A stretch of DNA of 64,000 nucleotides, taken from the NCBI RefSeq assembly GCF_001813295.1, contig NZ_KV812016.1, positions 148,661-212,660 on the forward strand, written 5' to 3'. Shown here piece by piece: positions 44,599 to 54,618 of this stretch. The position numbers and the translations under genes are program-made. Origin of the DNA: Streptococcus sp. HMSC072G04 (GTDB taxonomy: Bacteria; Bacillota; Bacilli; Lactobacillales; Streptococcaceae). Each line of letters opens with the position of its first letter. The stretch's first letter is position 1. Below the pieces are notes generated by a model, which saw only the letters and a list, made by a program, of their open reading frames with translations, searched no databases and was not told the origin of the DNA.

Positions 44599-45771
44599 AT
44601 GAAAAAATTCCGAAATTCTTATGCGGCTTATATGTTGCTCTATAGTTTTTATTTTATGTCCACATCTCTCTTTACGACCCTCATTTCCGTCTATTTGATG
44701 GGAAAGCACTATAGTGCAACCCAAGTGTCGACCTTGGTATCGGTTGCTTTTTTCTTATCCATGGTAGCCCAACCCTTCTTTGGTTATATCAATGAGCGAT
44801 TTGGAATCGTAAAAATGACGACCCTCAGTCTGAGTGTGATCATTGGTGGTGTCTTCGGTTGTCTTTGGGCCCCCAATCTCTTTTGGCTGACCGTTTTTTA
44901 TGGGATTGTTCTAGTCTGTTTGAATGGGACAGCTCCCATGATGGAAGTATTTGCAACGCAAAGTCCATACGCTTTTGGGAAGATTCGCGTTTGGGGAACC
45001 ATTGGCTACTCGGTCGGTGTCCAAATAGCCGGCTGGGTCTATCATCAGTTTAGCCCCCAAGCTGTTTATTATACGGTTTTGATCACCATTTTACTCAGCA
45101 TTTTCTGTCTAAGTGCGGTTCGAATGAAGAAAAAAGAGACAGTCGTAGAAAAGGAAAAACACTCTGTCTCTATTCGTCCTCTTCTTCACAATGGACCTTA
45201 TCTCTTCTTTATTGTGTTGATTGGCTTGGCTTCAGGGGTTGGAAATATTGGTCATACCTATATTCCTGAGCTACTCATGGATAGTGGTCTACCAGTCCAT
45301 ATTGCCTCTACGGTTGTAGCTATCTCCGTCGTAGTGGAAGCTCCCTTGATCTTTTTCTCTGATCGATTCATGGACCACTGGCCTTTACGGGTTTTGATCG
45401 CTCTTCCAATCGGGATTATTTTTGCTCAATATGTTGTCTACGCTCTTCCAAGTCCTGTCTTCTTAAAAGTGCTTTTGACTCTTTTAGCCAAGCATACAAC
45501 AGGGATGGTTTTGATTATGGTCTCCTTACGGTTTATTGCCCAACAGGTGAATGGCAAAGACTTGGTTCTTGCCATGGCTATTGTCCAAGGAGTTCGTTAT
45601 TTAGGAACCATTCTTTTACAACCTCTCGCAGCCCTCTGTATTGAAAGAGGTGGTTACCAAGTCATGAGTTTCTTTTTAGAAGGGGTTGTAGGGATCGTCT
45701 TTTTGCTGAGCTTTGCCTTAAAAATGCCCCAAGGGAAGGCTCACGGCCTTTTTGGTGGCAAAGTAGACTAA
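44599..45771 (+). CDS. MFS transporter (MFS_1_like)
   Basis: A 390-residue 12-helix major facilitator. GKIRVWGTIGYSVG is the central signature shared with LacY-type and nucleoside/oligosaccharide:proton symporters. Substrate unknown. I chose the ATG at 44599 (MKKFRNSYAAYML) with GAAAGGA upstream; the frame runs 18 codons further but those lie in the preceding terminator region. A very strong terminator follows. Confidence 0.82.
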   Translation: MKKFRNSYAAYMLLYSFYFMSTSLFTTLISVYLMGKHYSATQVSTLVSVAFFLSMVAQPFFGYINERFGIVKMTTLSLSVIIGGVFGCLWAPNLFWLTVFYGIVLVCLNGTAPMMEVFATQSPYAFGKIRVWGTIGYSVGVQIAGWVYHQFSPQAVYYTVLITILLSIFCLSAVRMKKKETVVEKEKHSVSIRPLLHNGPYLFFIVLIGLASGVGNIGHTYIPELLMDSGLPVHIASTVVAISVVVEAPLIFFSDRFMDHWPLRVLIALPIGIIFAQYVVYALPSPVFLKVLLTLLAKHTTGMVLIMVSLRFIAQQVNGKDLVLAMAIVQGVRYLGTILLQPLAALCIERGGYQVMSFFLEGVVGIVFLLSFALKMPQGKAHGLFGGKVD

Positions 45772-45806
45772 TGAAATTGTTACAATTGTATGACTAATCA
45801 TCGAGG

Positions 45807-45855
45807 AGTTGGACAGAAACACTGATTTCACAGTGTTTTGTCCAACTTTTTTGCT
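45807..45855 (+). terminator. Terminator of the MFS gene
   Basis: A 17-bp nearly perfect stem (AGTTGGACA/TGTCCAACT, then AAACACTG/CAGTGTTT) followed by six Ts. Confidence 0.92.
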
Positions 45856-45938
45856 AATATTAAGAACTAGTGATTAATTTGACAATCAAAGTATTCGATG
45901 GTAGAATGAGGTAAAATAAATATAAAGGAGACCATTTT

Positions 45939-46520
45939 ATGAAAAAAATGATCTTATCGACAGCTGCTCTTTTGACGATCTTTTCCCTAGCTGCTTGTTC
46001 AAACAAACAAGACACAAAGAAGGAAACTTCAAACAGTCAATCAACGACTAAAGTGACGAGCAAATCTGCCAACACTTCAAAAAGTTAGGATAATTCAACA
46101 GATTCAGAAGATACGTCATCTTCTAGCCTCTTAACAGATGCTGAAATCAACAAGGCTAAGACAGTTGGAGACTTCAAAAAGTTGTTTGCAAAATTAATGG
46201 ATCAATCTGTTTCTATTACTGAAGAAGCAGGCACTTCTGTGACAGGTTCTGCAAAAGAACAATACGATGCAATGATTAGTACCTTAAAGCAAGGATTAGA
46301 AAACCAAAAAGATATCTTTAATGAAGGCTTGGAAAGCATCGGTTCAGATAGTACAGTCGTTCCTAAAGAAGACCGTGAAGCGTTGATCGAAATCTTGAAA
46401 GATGCTCGTGAAGAGTTGGAAAGTACTCGTAAAGAAATGAAAGATATGCAGAAAGAATTGAGTAAATCTCCTGTTGCTGATGATTCTAGTGATGATTCAG
46501 ATTCAGATTCTGAAGAATAA
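45939..46520 (+). pseudogene. Lipoprotein gene interrupted by in-frame TAG at codon 50
   Basis: AAAGGAG and ATG begin a lipoprotein: a signal peptide with lipobox LAAC (Cys20) and a Ser/Thr/Lys linker. At 46086-46088 a TAG stops the frame; beyond it the same frame runs on without break to 46520, giving a helical acidic domain (GLENQKDIFNEGLESIG, EDREALIEILKDAREELEST) and a SDDSDSDSEE tail. The intact product would be about 193 residues. The C-terminal part is Lys/Glu-rich and helical; I do not recognise the family. A terminator follows. Unless the TAG is read through, only a 49-residue lipopeptide is made. Confidence 0.8.
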
Positions 46521-46527
46521 AAAGAAG

Positions 46528-46555
46528 AAAAGGTTGGAATTTCCAGCCTTTTTCC
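46528..46555 (+). terminator. Terminator after the interrupted lipoprotein gene
   Basis: AAAAGGTTGGA pairs with TCCAGCCTTTT, then Ts. Confidence 0.85.
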
Positions 46556-46564
46556 TATTTTTTT

Positions 46565-46572
46565 TTCGAATG
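46565..46572 (+). promoter_or_regulatory. Degenerate ComX box upstream of coiA
   Basis: TTCGAATG after a long T-run matches TACGAATA at 6 of 8 positions. coiA is a late competence gene in related species, so this is the likely ComX site, though imperfect. Confidence 0.5.
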
Positions 46573-46594
46573 ATATAGATGAGGAGGTGGGCCT

Positions 46595-47545
46595 ATGTTT
46601 ATTGCCATGGATAACAATCAAAAGCGGTGGAACTGTATGGAAGAGATCCCAGCTGTGACAGAAGGTCCCTTCTATTGCTTGGCTTGTCATAGTCCAGTGC
46701 GTCTAAAAAATGGCTCGGTTCTACGGGCTCATTTTGCTCATATAAAATTACAGCATTGTCCCTATCATCACGAAGCTGAGAGTTTTGAACATCTGGAATT
46801 AAAAGCTTGTCTTTATGATTGGGCCTCTAAGGAATCTCATACAGAGGTAGAAAGTTATTTAGCAGACTTTCAACAAATTGCCGATCTTTTGGTAGTAGAC
46901 AAGAACTTAGCTTTGGAAGTGCAGTGCAGCTCCTTATCTTTAGAACGCTTGAAGGAGAGGAGCGATGCTTATCGATCCAACGGTTACCATGTCTATTGGT
47001 TACTTGGTAAAAAGTTGTGGCTCAAGGAAAGACTAACAAAGCTGCAGGCTGGCTTTCTTTATTTTAGTCAGAATCGAGGGTTCCATCTTTGGGAATTGGA
47101 TCTGACAAAGAAAGAGCTACGTCTGCAATACCTCATCCATGAGGATTTACGAGGGCGATTGCATTATCAAACAGAAATTTTCCCTTTTGGCCAAAGGTCT
47201 TTACTGGAAGTCTTACGGACCCCTTATCTTTCGCAACCCATGCAGCAAATGGCAGTCGAGCTCGATCGTACATTTTTAACGTATATACAGCAGCAACTCT
47301 TTTATCGTCATCCAAAGTGGCTGAAGCTTCAGGAAGAACTCTATATGCAGGGACACCATCTGATGGAACTGGGGCTGGATTTCTTTTATCCTCTTTGTCG
47401 TCCGATCCTTTCACAGAACTTGCTCCAAATTAAAGAGGATGTAGAAGGTTACTACCAGCAATTTATGACCTATTATCAGTCGCAAGGGATCCAACCCGTT
47501 CAGATCCTTTATCCCCCACGTTTTTATGCTCAACAGAAAAGCTAA
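46595..47545 (+). CDS. coiA: Competence protein CoiA
   Basis: A 316-residue CoiA, needed for recombination of incoming DNA in transformation. N-terminal zinc-like motif CLACHSPVRLKNG with HFAH, then a nuclease-like core with ESFEHLELKACLYDW, LADFQQIADLLV and ALEVQCSS. The start has GAGGAGG upstream. It lies upstream of pepF as in pneumococcus. Confidence 0.92.
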   Translation: MFIAMDNNQKRWNCMEEIPAVTEGPFYCLACHSPVRLKNGSVLRAHFAHIKLQHCPYHHEAESFEHLELKACLYDWASKESHTEVESYLADFQQIADLLVVDKNLALEVQCSSLSLERLKERSDAYRSNGYHVYWLLGKKLWLKERLTKLQAGFLYFSQNRGFHLWELDLTKKELRLQYLIHEDLRGRLHYQTEIFPFGQRSLLEVLRTPYLSQPMQQMAVELDRTFLTYIQQQLFYRHPKWLKLQEELYMQGHHLMELGLDFFYPLCRPILSQNLLQIKEDVEGYYQQFMTYYQSQGIQPVQILYPPRFYAQQKS

Positions 47546-47617
47546 CTTTCTAAGATAGAAAACCTCCCGAAATGTTCATTTTTATGCTAAAATAGTACCA
47601 TTGGAGGATTAATCGAA

Positions 47618-49420
47618 ATGGTAAAACAACGTAATGAAATTGATGAAAAATACCAATGGGATTTGTCGACAATTTTTGCGACAGATCAAGCTTGGGAAGA
47701 AGCAGCAGCAAGCTTAGCTACAGATATTAAAGCAGCAAGCCACTATGCTGGCCATTTGTTGGATTCAGCGCAAACACTGTTGGATACAACCAATGCATAT
47801 TTGGAATTGAGTCGTCGTTTAGAAAAGGTCTACGTCTATGCCCATATGAAAAATGACCAAGACACACGAGTGGCTAAATACCAAGAGTACCAATCAAAAG
47901 GGATGTCTCTTTATAGCTTGTTAGGTGAAACCTTTGCCTTCTATGAGCCTGAATTCATGGCCATTACGGATGAGCAATACAAGACCTTTGTGAGTGAAGT
48001 TCCAGCCTTGGAACAATATGGTCATTATTTTGATCGTTTGCTAGAGAAAAAAGAACATGTCTTGTCTCAAAAAGAAGAGGAATTACTTGCAGGAGCTGGT
48101 GAGATCTTTGCGGCTGGGGGTGAAACCTTTGAAATCTTGGACAATGCAGATATTGTTTTCCCAACTGTGCATGATGACAAGGGCGAAGAGGTTCAATTAA
48201 CCCATGGAAACTATATTTCTTTGGTAGAATCAAAAGATCGTGCCGTTCGTAAAGAAGCTTACGAAGGCCTCTACAAGGTTTATGAACAGTACCAACATAC
48301 CTATGCTAAAACCTTGCAAACCAATGTGAAAGTTCACAACTTCAATGCCAAAGTTCGCAAATTCTCATCTGCCCGTGAAGCGGCCCTTTCTGAAAACTTT
48401 GTACCAGAAAGTGTTTATGATAGCTTGGTAGCAGCTGTGAACAAACATTTGCCACTCTTGCAACGCTATGTACAATTGCGTTCAAAAATTCTTGGAATTT
48501 CAGACTTGAAGATGTACGATATGTATACGCCATTATCCGATACAGACTACAAGTTTACCTATGAAGAATCATTGGCCAAAGCAGAAGAAGTCTTGGCTGT
48601 TTTGGGTGAGGACTACCTTTCTCGTGTAAAACGAGCCTTCAGCGAACGGTGGATTGATGTGCATGTCAACCAAGGAAAACGCTCAGGTGCTTATTCAGGT
48701 GGTTCTTATGATACCAATGCCTTCATGTTGTTGAACTGGCAAGATACATTGGATAATCTCTTCACCTTGGTCCATGAAACTGGTCACAGTATGCATTCTA
48801 GCTATACCCGTGAAACCCAGCCTTATGTCTATGGGGACTATTCCATCTTCCTTGCTGAAATCGCCTCTACAACCAATGAAAATATCCTGACCGAACGTCT
48901 GTTAGGAGAAGTAGAAGACGATGCAACTCGCTTTGCTATTTTGAATCACTTCTTGGATGGCTTCCGTGGAACCGTCTTCCGTCAAACGCAGTTTGCTGAA
49001 TTTGAGCATGCCATCCATAAAGCAGACCAAGAAGGTACCGTTTTGACTAGTGAGTTCTTGAACAACCTTTATGCAGAGCTCAATGAAAAATACTATGGTC
49101 TTTCAAAAGAAGACAACCCTGAGATCCAATATGAATGGGCTCGGATTCCTCACTTCTACTATAACTACTATGTCTTCCAATATTCAACAGGTTTTGCAGC
49201 AGCTTCAGCCTTAGCTGAAAAGATTGTTCATGGAACACAAGAAGATCGTGATAAATATATCGACTACTTGAAAGCTGGAAATTCTGATTATCCACTCAAT
49301 GTCATCCGCAAAGCAGGTGTGGATATGGAAAAAGAAGACTACTTGGACGCAGCCTTTGCGGTCTTTGAACGTCGGTTGAATGAATTTGAAGCCCTAGTAG
49401 AAAAATTAGGACTAGCATAA
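47618..49420 (+). CDS. pepF: Oligoendopeptidase F
   Basis: A 600-residue M3 zinc metallopeptidase that cuts short peptides in the cytosol. The zinc motif is HETGH (His386 to His390), with the downstream Glu in the AEIASTTNE segment. Full length for the family. It is followed after 1 bp by the O-methyltransferase gene, so the two are translated together. Confidence 0.96.
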   Translation: MVKQRNEIDEKYQWDLSTIFATDQAWEEAAASLATDIKAASHYAGHLLDSAQTLLDTTNAYLELSRRLEKVYVYAHMKNDQDTRVAKYQEYQSKGMSLYSLLGETFAFYEPEFMAITDEQYKTFVSEVPALEQYGHYFDRLLEKKEHVLSQKEEELLAGAGEIFAAGGETFEILDNADIVFPTVHDDKGEEVQLTHGNYISLVESKDRAVRKEAYEGLYKVYEQYQHTYAKTLQTNVKVHNFNAKVRKFSSAREAALSENFVPESVYDSLVAAVNKHLPLLQRYVQLRSKILGISDLKMYDMYTPLSDTDYKFTYEESLAKAEEVLAVLGEDYLSRVKRAFSERWIDVHVNQGKRSGAYSGGSYDTNAFMLLNWQDTLDNLFTLVHETGHSMHSSYTRETQPYVYGDYSIFLAEIASTTNENILTERLLGEVEDDATRFAILNHFLDGFRGTVFRQTQFAEFEHAIHKADQEGTVLTSEFLNNLYAELNEKYYGLSKEDNPEIQYEWARIPHFYYNYYVFQYSTGFAAASALAEKIVHGTQEDRDKYIDYLKAGNSDYPLNVIRKAGVDMEKEDYLDAAFAVFERRLNEFEALVEKLGLA

Positions 49421-49421
49421 G

Positions 49422-50141
49422 ATGGTAGAGTCTTATAGTAAAAATGCCAACCACAATATGCGCCGGCCAGTGGTTAAAGACGAGATCGTTGACTTTATGC
49501 GCACGCGTCAAAAACCGGTAGCAGGTGCCTTGGAGGAGTTAGAAGCATTCGCCCGCAAGGAAAATATTCCGATTATTCCGCATGAAACGGTAGCTTACTT
49601 TAGACTACTCCTGCAAGCCCTACAACCAAAGAAAATCCTTGAAATTGGGACAGCAATCGGGTTTTCAGCCCTCTTAATGGCTGAAAATGCCCCCAACGCA
49701 CAGATAACGACCATTGATCGGAATGAGGAAATGATCGGCTTTGCCAAGGAGAATCTGGCTAAATACGATCAGAGAAAGCAAATCACCTTGCTTGAAGGAG
49801 ATGCAGTAGATGTCTTGCAGGATTTAACAGAGACCTATGACTTTGTCTTTATGGACTCTGCTAAGTCTAAGTACATCGTCTTTTTGCCACGAATTCTCGA
49901 ACTCTTAGAGGTTGGGGGAGTCGTGGTATTGGATGATATTTTCCAAGGAGGAGATGTTGCCAAGGACATCATGGAAGTGCGTCGTGGGCAACGAACCATT
50001 TACCGGGGGCTTCAGAACCTCTTTAATGCGACTCTCAATCATCCAGATTTGACCGCTAGTTTGGTGCCACTTGGAGATGGTATTTTGATGATTCGGAAAA
50101 ATGCAGAGACGGTAACCTTGCCAGATCCTAGCTCTTTTTAG
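49422..50141 (+). CDS. SAM-dependent O-methyltransferase (class I)
   Basis: A 239-residue O-methyltransferase of the catechol/caffeoyl-CoA type. The SAM site is ILEIGTAIGFSALLMA, the metal-binding region FMDSAKSKY, and VVLDDIFQGG follows. The substrate is unknown. From memory related bacterial proteins include the tRNA hydroxyuridine methyltransferase TrmR of Bacillus, which is a reasonable alternative. Its start lies 1 bp after the pepF stop. Confidence 0.86.
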   Translation: MVESYSKNANHNMRRPVVKDEIVDFMRTRQKPVAGALEELEAFARKENIPIIPHETVAYFRLLLQALQPKKILEIGTAIGFSALLMAENAPNAQITTIDRNEEMIGFAKENLAKYDQRKQITLLEGDAVDVLQDLTETYDFVFMDSAKSKYIVFLPRILELLEVGGVVVLDDIFQGGDVAKDIMEVRRGQRTIYRGLQNLFNATLNHPDLTASLVPLGDGILMIRKNAETVTLPDPSSF

Positions 50142-50213
50142 GTAAATTTAAGGTATTCTCTCTAATTTGTGGTAAAATAGAAGAAGTTTAAAAAGGAACG
50201 GAGAATAATTTTC

Positions 50214-51158
50214 ATGAAGAAAAAACTTGTAGCAGGTGCTGTGACCTTGCTATCAGTCGTAACACTAGCAGCGTGTACCAATGGCACAAACAAAGATATC
50301 GTGACCATGAAAGGGGACACGATTACAGTTTCTGATTTCTATGATGAAATCAAAACCAACCAAGGTGCTCAACAAGTTCTTTTCCAAATGACCATCAATA
50401 AAGTCTTTGAAAAAGAATATGGATCAAAGGTTTCTGATAAAGAAGTCGATAAAGAATTGGCTAAACAAAAGAAACAATTGGGGAACCGATTCGATGCTTA
50501 CTTGGCGCAACAAGGCTTGACGGAAGAAACAGCGAAGAAACAAATCCGTAGCAATATGTTGTTGGAATATGCAGTCAACCAAGCTGCTAAGAAAGATATC
50601 AAAGAGTCTGACTACAAGGCGGCTTTTGAATCTTACACACCAGAAGTAACAGCACAAATTATCAAGTTAGATTCAGAAGATAAAGCAAAAGAAGTGTTGG
50701 AAGCAGCTAAAGCGGAAGGTGCAGACTTTGCCCAAATCGCCAAAGACAATTCAACAGATACTGCTACAAAAGACAAAGGTGGCGAAGTCAAGTTTGATTC
50801 AGGAACAGCAGATATTCCATCTCAAGTCAAAGAAGCTGCCTTTAAGTTGGATGAAAATGGGATTTCAGATGTGATCACAGTTTCAGCAGGTCAAAACTAT
50901 TCTGCTAGCTACTATATTGTCAAATTGAATAAGAAGACAGAAAAAGGCTCTGACTGGAAGAAATACGAAAAACGTTTGAAAGAGATCATTGTTGATGGTC
51001 GTAAGCAAGATACCAACTACATCCGTAGCATTATTGCAAAAGCGATGACCAATGCCAATATCAAGGTCAAAGATGATGCCTTCAAATCAACATTTAACCA
51101 ATATTTGCAAAATATCGGTGTTCAAACAAGTGATAGCAAATCATCATCTAAAAAATAG
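50214..51158 (+). CDS. prsA: Foldase lipoprotein PrsA
   Basis: A 314-residue lipoprotein peptidyl-prolyl isomerase that folds exported proteins outside the membrane. Lipobox LAAC with Cys21; a chaperone-like N domain (about 25-140), a parvulin domain (about 143-240) and a C-terminal helical part. The parvulin region is weakly conserved, as in other streptococcal PrsA proteins, so isomerase activity is not certain. It ends in the alaS promoter region. Confidence 0.92.
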   Translation: MKKKLVAGAVTLLSVVTLAACTNGTNKDIVTMKGDTITVSDFYDEIKTNQGAQQVLFQMTINKVFEKEYGSKVSDKEVDKELAKQKKQLGNRFDAYLAQQGLTEETAKKQIRSNMLLEYAVNQAAKKDIKESDYKAAFESYTPEVTAQIIKLDSEDKAKEVLEAAKAEGADFAQIAKDNSTDTATKDKGGEVKFDSGTADIPSQVKEAAFKLDENGISDVITVSAGQNYSASYYIVKLNKKTEKGSDWKKYEKRLKEIIVDGRKQDTNYIRSIIAKAMTNANIKVKDDAFKSTFNQYLQNIGVQTSDSKSSSKK

Positions 51159-51187
51159 TTGACGGTTCCTTTTGGAACTTGTATAAT
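51159..51187 (+). promoter_or_regulatory. Promoter of the T-box/LURP-one/alaS unit
   Basis: TTGACG, 17-bp spacer, TATAAT. It starts right after the prsA stop codon. Confidence 0.88.
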
Positions 51188-51193
51188 GAAATA

Positions 51194-51350
51194 GTTGAGA
51201 ATAAATCATTGTTACTCGGAATCAGAGAAGTGGCGGGGGTGTGAGCCATGGAAGAGAAATGATTTTGCTACTCGGCTGAGACAATTGCATATAAAATGAA
51301 GAATGACAAGTTCATTGAATGAAGGTGGTACCGCGGTTTTTCGCCCTTCG
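51194..51350 (+). ncRNA. T-box riboswitch, alanine specifier (GCT)
   Basis: The conserved T-box sequence is GAAGGTGGTACCGCGG at 51321-51336. Stem I pairs AAATCATT (51203-51210) with AATGATTT (51258-51265) and base GAG with CTC; the internal loop on the 3' side is TGCTA, placing GCT (51267-51269, an Ala codon) as the specifier. That matches the downstream alaS. Uncharged tRNA-Ala should switch on the two genes that follow. The terminator form is not clean: GCG/CGC plus CCTT at 51333-51349 without a poly-T run. Confidence 0.85.
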
Positions 51351-51411
51351 TTTAGTGGCTTGTCTTTTGTTTATGGGCAGTTGTCTGGAGCTTTTTAAAG
51401 GAGATCAAAAG

Positions 51412-51897
51412 ATGCGAACCTATCAAGTGAAACAAAAATTTCGATTGGGTGGCGAGCGGTTCGATATCAAAGATGAGTTGGGAAATGTTGAGTACCAGGT
51501 TGAGGGATCTTTTCTTAAGATTCCCAAGACTTTTACCATCTACGATAAGAATGGACAAGAAGTGAGCCATATCACCAAAAAAACAATCAGCTTTCTTCCC
51601 AAGTTTGTGGTTGAGTTGAAGGATGGGGATCGCTTTTTTATCCATAAAAAGCTGACGCTCTTCAGGGATAAATACGATATCGAAGATTTGGGACTGCGGG
51701 TACAGGGAAATATCTGGGACCTAGAATTCAAATTGTTTGATGATCGGGATCAAATCGTCGCTGAGATTAGCAAGGAACTCTTTCATCTAACCTCTACCTA
51801 CCAAGTATCGGTGTATGAGGATGAATACGCTGATTTAGTCATCTCACTTTGTGTCGCCATCGATTATGTCGAAATGTTAGAAGCTGGCGCAAATTAA
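51412..51897 (+). CDS. LURP-one-related family protein
   Basis: A 161-residue protein with the Tubby-like beta-barrel pattern of the LURP-one/YxjI family: KQKFRLGGERFDIKDE, GSFLKIPKTFTIYD, then FFIHKKLTLFRDKYDIED. Function is unknown; Tubby-like domains often bind phospholipid. I chose the ATG at 51412 with AAAGGAG and family fit; the frame is open upstream into the T-box. It sits between the alanine T-box and alaS, so it is probably induced by alanine starvation. Confidence 0.85.
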   Translation: MRTYQVKQKFRLGGERFDIKDELGNVEYQVEGSFLKIPKTFTIYDKNGQEVSHITKKTISFLPKFVVELKDGDRFFIHKKLTLFRDKYDIEDLGLRVQGNIWDLEFKLFDDRDQIVAEISKELFHLTSTYQVSVYEDEYADLVISLCVAIDYVEMLEAGAN

Positions 51898-51921
51898 TCT
51901 TAAAAAAATTAGGAGAAAAAT

Positions 51922-54540
51922 ATGAAACAATTATCTAGTGCACAAGTCCGCCAAATGTGGCTTGATTTCTGGGCAAGCAAAGGCCACTCTGTAGAACCAT
52001 CTGTTAGCTTGGTTCCAGTAAACGACCCAACGCTTTTGTGGATTAACTCAGGGGTTGCCACTCTTAAGAAATACTTTGATGGGACCATCAAACCTGAAAA
52101 TCCACGGATTACTAATGCTCAAAAGGCTATTCGGACCAACGATATCGAAAACGTAGGGAAGACTGCCCGTCACCATACCATGTTTGAAATGTTGGGGAAC
52201 TTCTCTATCGGAGATTACTTCCGTGATGAAGCCATTACGTGGGCTTATGAGCTTTTGACAAGTCCGGAATGGTTTGACTTCCCCAAAGACAAACTTTACA
52301 TGACCTATTATCCTGACGACAAGGATTCATACAACCGTTGGATCGCTGTTGGGGTAGATCCAAGTCACTTGATCCCAATCGAAGACAACTTCTGGGAAAT
52401 CGGTGCAGGGCCTTCTGGACCAGATACAGAAATCTTCTTTGACCGTGGAGAAGCCTTTGACCCTGAAAATATCGGTCTTCGTCTGCTTGCGGAAGATATC
52501 GAAAACGACCGTTACATCGAAATCTGGAACATTGTCTTGTCACAATTTAACGCAGACCCTGCTGTTCCTCGTAGCGAATACAAGGAATTGCCACACAAGA
52601 ACATTGATACGGGCGCTGGTTTGGAACGTTTGGTAGCCGTTATCCAAGGAGCGAAGACCAACTTTGAAACAGACCTCTTCATGCCAATCATCCGTGAAGT
52701 GGAAAAGATGTCTGGTAAGACCTATGATCCAGATGGCGATAACATGAGCTTCAAGGTGATTGCTGACCACATCCGTTCGCTTTCATTTGCGATTGGTGAT
52801 GGGGCTCTTCCAGGTAATGAAGGACGCGGTTACGTTCTTCGTCGTCTCCTCCGTCGTGCTTCCATGCATGGTCAAAAATTGGGGATTGAAGGAACCTTCT
52901 TGTATAAATTGGTTCCAACCGTTGGGAAGATCATGGAAAGTTACTACCCAGAAGTACTTGAAAAACAAGACTTTATCGAAAAAATTATCAAGAGTGAAGA
53001 AGAGTCATTTGCTCGTACTTTGAATTCTGGTCAACACTTTGCCCAAACCATCGTTGAAGACTTGAAAGTCAAAGGTCAAACAGTGATTGCTGGCCAAGAT
53101 GTCTTTAAACTTTATGATACATACGGATTCCCAGTAGAATTGACAGAAGAAATCGCTGAAGAAGCAGGTATGACAGTCGACCGTGAAGGTTTTGAAGCAG
53201 CCATGAAGGAACAACAAGAACGTGCGCGTGCATCAGCTGTTAAAGGCGGATCCATGGGGATGCAAAATGAAACCCTTCAAAACATTACAGTTGAAAGTAG
53301 CTTCAACTACAATGCCAGCCAATTGCCTTCTAAGTTGGTGGCTATCGTAGCGGACAATGCAGAAGTAGAGGCTGTATCAGAAGGGACTGCATCATTGATC
53401 TTTGCAGAAACTCCATTCTATGCTGAAATGGGTGGACAAGTTGCGGACCATGGTCAAATTTTGGATGCTGCAGGAAACGTCGTAGCGACTGTGACAGACG
53501 TTCAAAAAGCACCAAATGGACAACCACTTCATACTGTTGAAGTTCTTGCTCCTCTTGCCTTGAACCAAGAATACACTTTGGCGATCGATACCAATCGTCG
53601 TCATCGTGTCATGAAGAACCACACTGCAACTCACTTGCTCCATGCGGCTCTTCACAATATCCTTGGTAACCACGCAACCCAAGCAGGATCTCTCAATGAA
53701 GTAGAATTCCTTCGCTTTGACTTTACCCACTTCCAAGCCGTGACTCCAGAAGAATTGCGTGCTATTGAGCAACAAGTCAATGAAAAGATTTGGGAAGCGA
53801 TCGCAGTCGAAACGATTGAAACAGATATCGATACTGCTAAAGAAATGGGAGCTATGGCCCTCTTTGGTGAGAAATACGGTAAGGAAGTTCGCGTAGTCAC
53901 TATCGGGGACTACTCTGTTGAGCTCTGTGGTGGTACCCACGTAGGCAATACTTCTGAAATTGGACTCTTCAAGATTGTCAAAGAAGAAGGGATCGGATCA
54001 GGAACTCGTCGTATCTTGGCAGTGACTGGTAAGGAAGCCTTCGAAGCTTATCGTGAACAAGAAGATGCTCTGAAAGCAGTCGCAGCAACCTTGAAAGCAC
54101 CTCAACTCAAAGAAGTTCCTCACAAGGTGGAAGGACTTCAAGAGCAACTCCGTCAATTGCAAAAAGAAAATGCAGAATTGAAGGAAAAAGCGGCGGCAGC
54201 GGCAGCAGGCGATGTCTTCAAGAATGTTCAAGAAGCAAACGGACACCGTTACATTGCCAGCCAAGTTTCTGTATCAGATGCAGGTGCTCTTCGTACCTTT
54301 GCGGATAACTGGAAACAAAAAGATTACTCTGACGTCCTTGTTCTTGTCGCAGCTATCGGTGATAAGGTCAATGTCCTTGTAGCCAGCAAGACAAAAGAGG
54401 TCCATGCAGGAAATGTGATCAAAGAATTAGCTCCAATCGTCGATGGACGTGGTGGTGGTAAACCAGACATGGCCATGGCAGGAGGAAGCAACCAAGCGAA
54501 AATCCAAGAATTATTGGATGCTGTAGCAGGTAAATTGTAA
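51922..54540 (+). CDS. alaS: Alanyl-tRNA synthetase
   Basis: An 872-residue AlaRS that charges tRNA-Ala and edits Ser/Gly errors. N-terminal aminoacylation domain with FFASKGH-like [11 protein letters not shown] and [17 protein letters not shown]; editing domain with [11 protein letters not shown] (zinc-binding His); [13 protein letters not shown]; and the C-terminal C-Ala domain with [12 protein letters not shown]. Full length. A terminator follows. Confidence 0.97.
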   Translation: MKQLSSAQVRQMWLDFWASKGHSVEPSVSLVPVNDPTLLWINSGVATLKKYFDGTIKPENPRITNAQKAIRTNDIENVGKTARHHTMFEMLGNFSIGDYFRDEAITWAYELLTSPEWFDFPKDKLYMTYYPDDKDSYNRWIAVGVDPSHLIPIEDNFWEIGAGPSGPDTEIFFDRGEAFDPENIGLRLLAEDIENDRYIEIWNIVLSQFNADPAVPRSEYKELPHKNIDTGAGLERLVAVIQGAKTNFETDLFMPIIREVEKMSGKTYDPDGDNMSFKVIADHIRSLSFAIGDGALPGNEGRGYVLRRLLRRASMHGQKLGIEGTFLYKLVPTVGKIMESYYPEVLEKQDFIEKIIKSEEESFARTLNSGQHFAQTIVEDLKVKGQTVIAGQDVFKLYDTYGFPVELTEEIAEEAGMTVDREGFEAAMKEQQERARASAVKGGSMGMQNETLQNITVESSFNYNASQLPSKLVAIVADNAEVEAVSEGTASLIFAETPFYAEMGGQVADHGQILDAAGNVVATVTDVQKAPNGQPLHTVEVLAPLALNQEYTLAIDTNRRHRVMKNHTATHLLHAALHNILGNHATQAGSLNEVEFLRFDFTHFQAVTPEELRAIEQQVNEKIWEAIAVETIETDIDTAKEMGAMALFGEKYGKEVRVVTIGDYSVELCGGTHVGNTSEIGLFKIVKEEGIGSGTRRILAVTGKEAFEAYREQEDALKAVAATLKAPQLKEVPHKVEGLQEQLRQLQKENAELKEKAAAAAAGDVFKNVQEANGHRYIASQVSVSDAGALRTFADNWKQKDYSDVLVLVAAIGDKVNVLVASKTKEVHAGNVIKELAPIVDGRGGGKPDMAMAGGSNQAKIQELLDAVAGKL

Positions 54541-54547
54541 TAATCGG

Positions 54548-54578
54548 AGAGGTTGGATCTTTGTCCAACCTCTTTTTT
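54548..54578 (+). terminator. Terminator of alaS
   Basis: AGAGGTTGGA/TCCAACCTCT then Ts. Confidence 0.92.
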
Positions 54579-54618
54579 CAAAAAAGAAGAAGATCCAATT
54601 AGAAAAAGATTGCAACAA

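Noticed and set aside
2340-46088. Genome-wide stop-codon suppression to explain both nonsense codons
   Set aside because: One is TGA and the other TAG, and all other genes end normally at all three stops; simple mutations are enough.
51319-51411. N-terminal extension of the LURP-one protein
   Set aside because: It would be coded by the T-box itself; the ATG at 51412 has a proper ribosome site.
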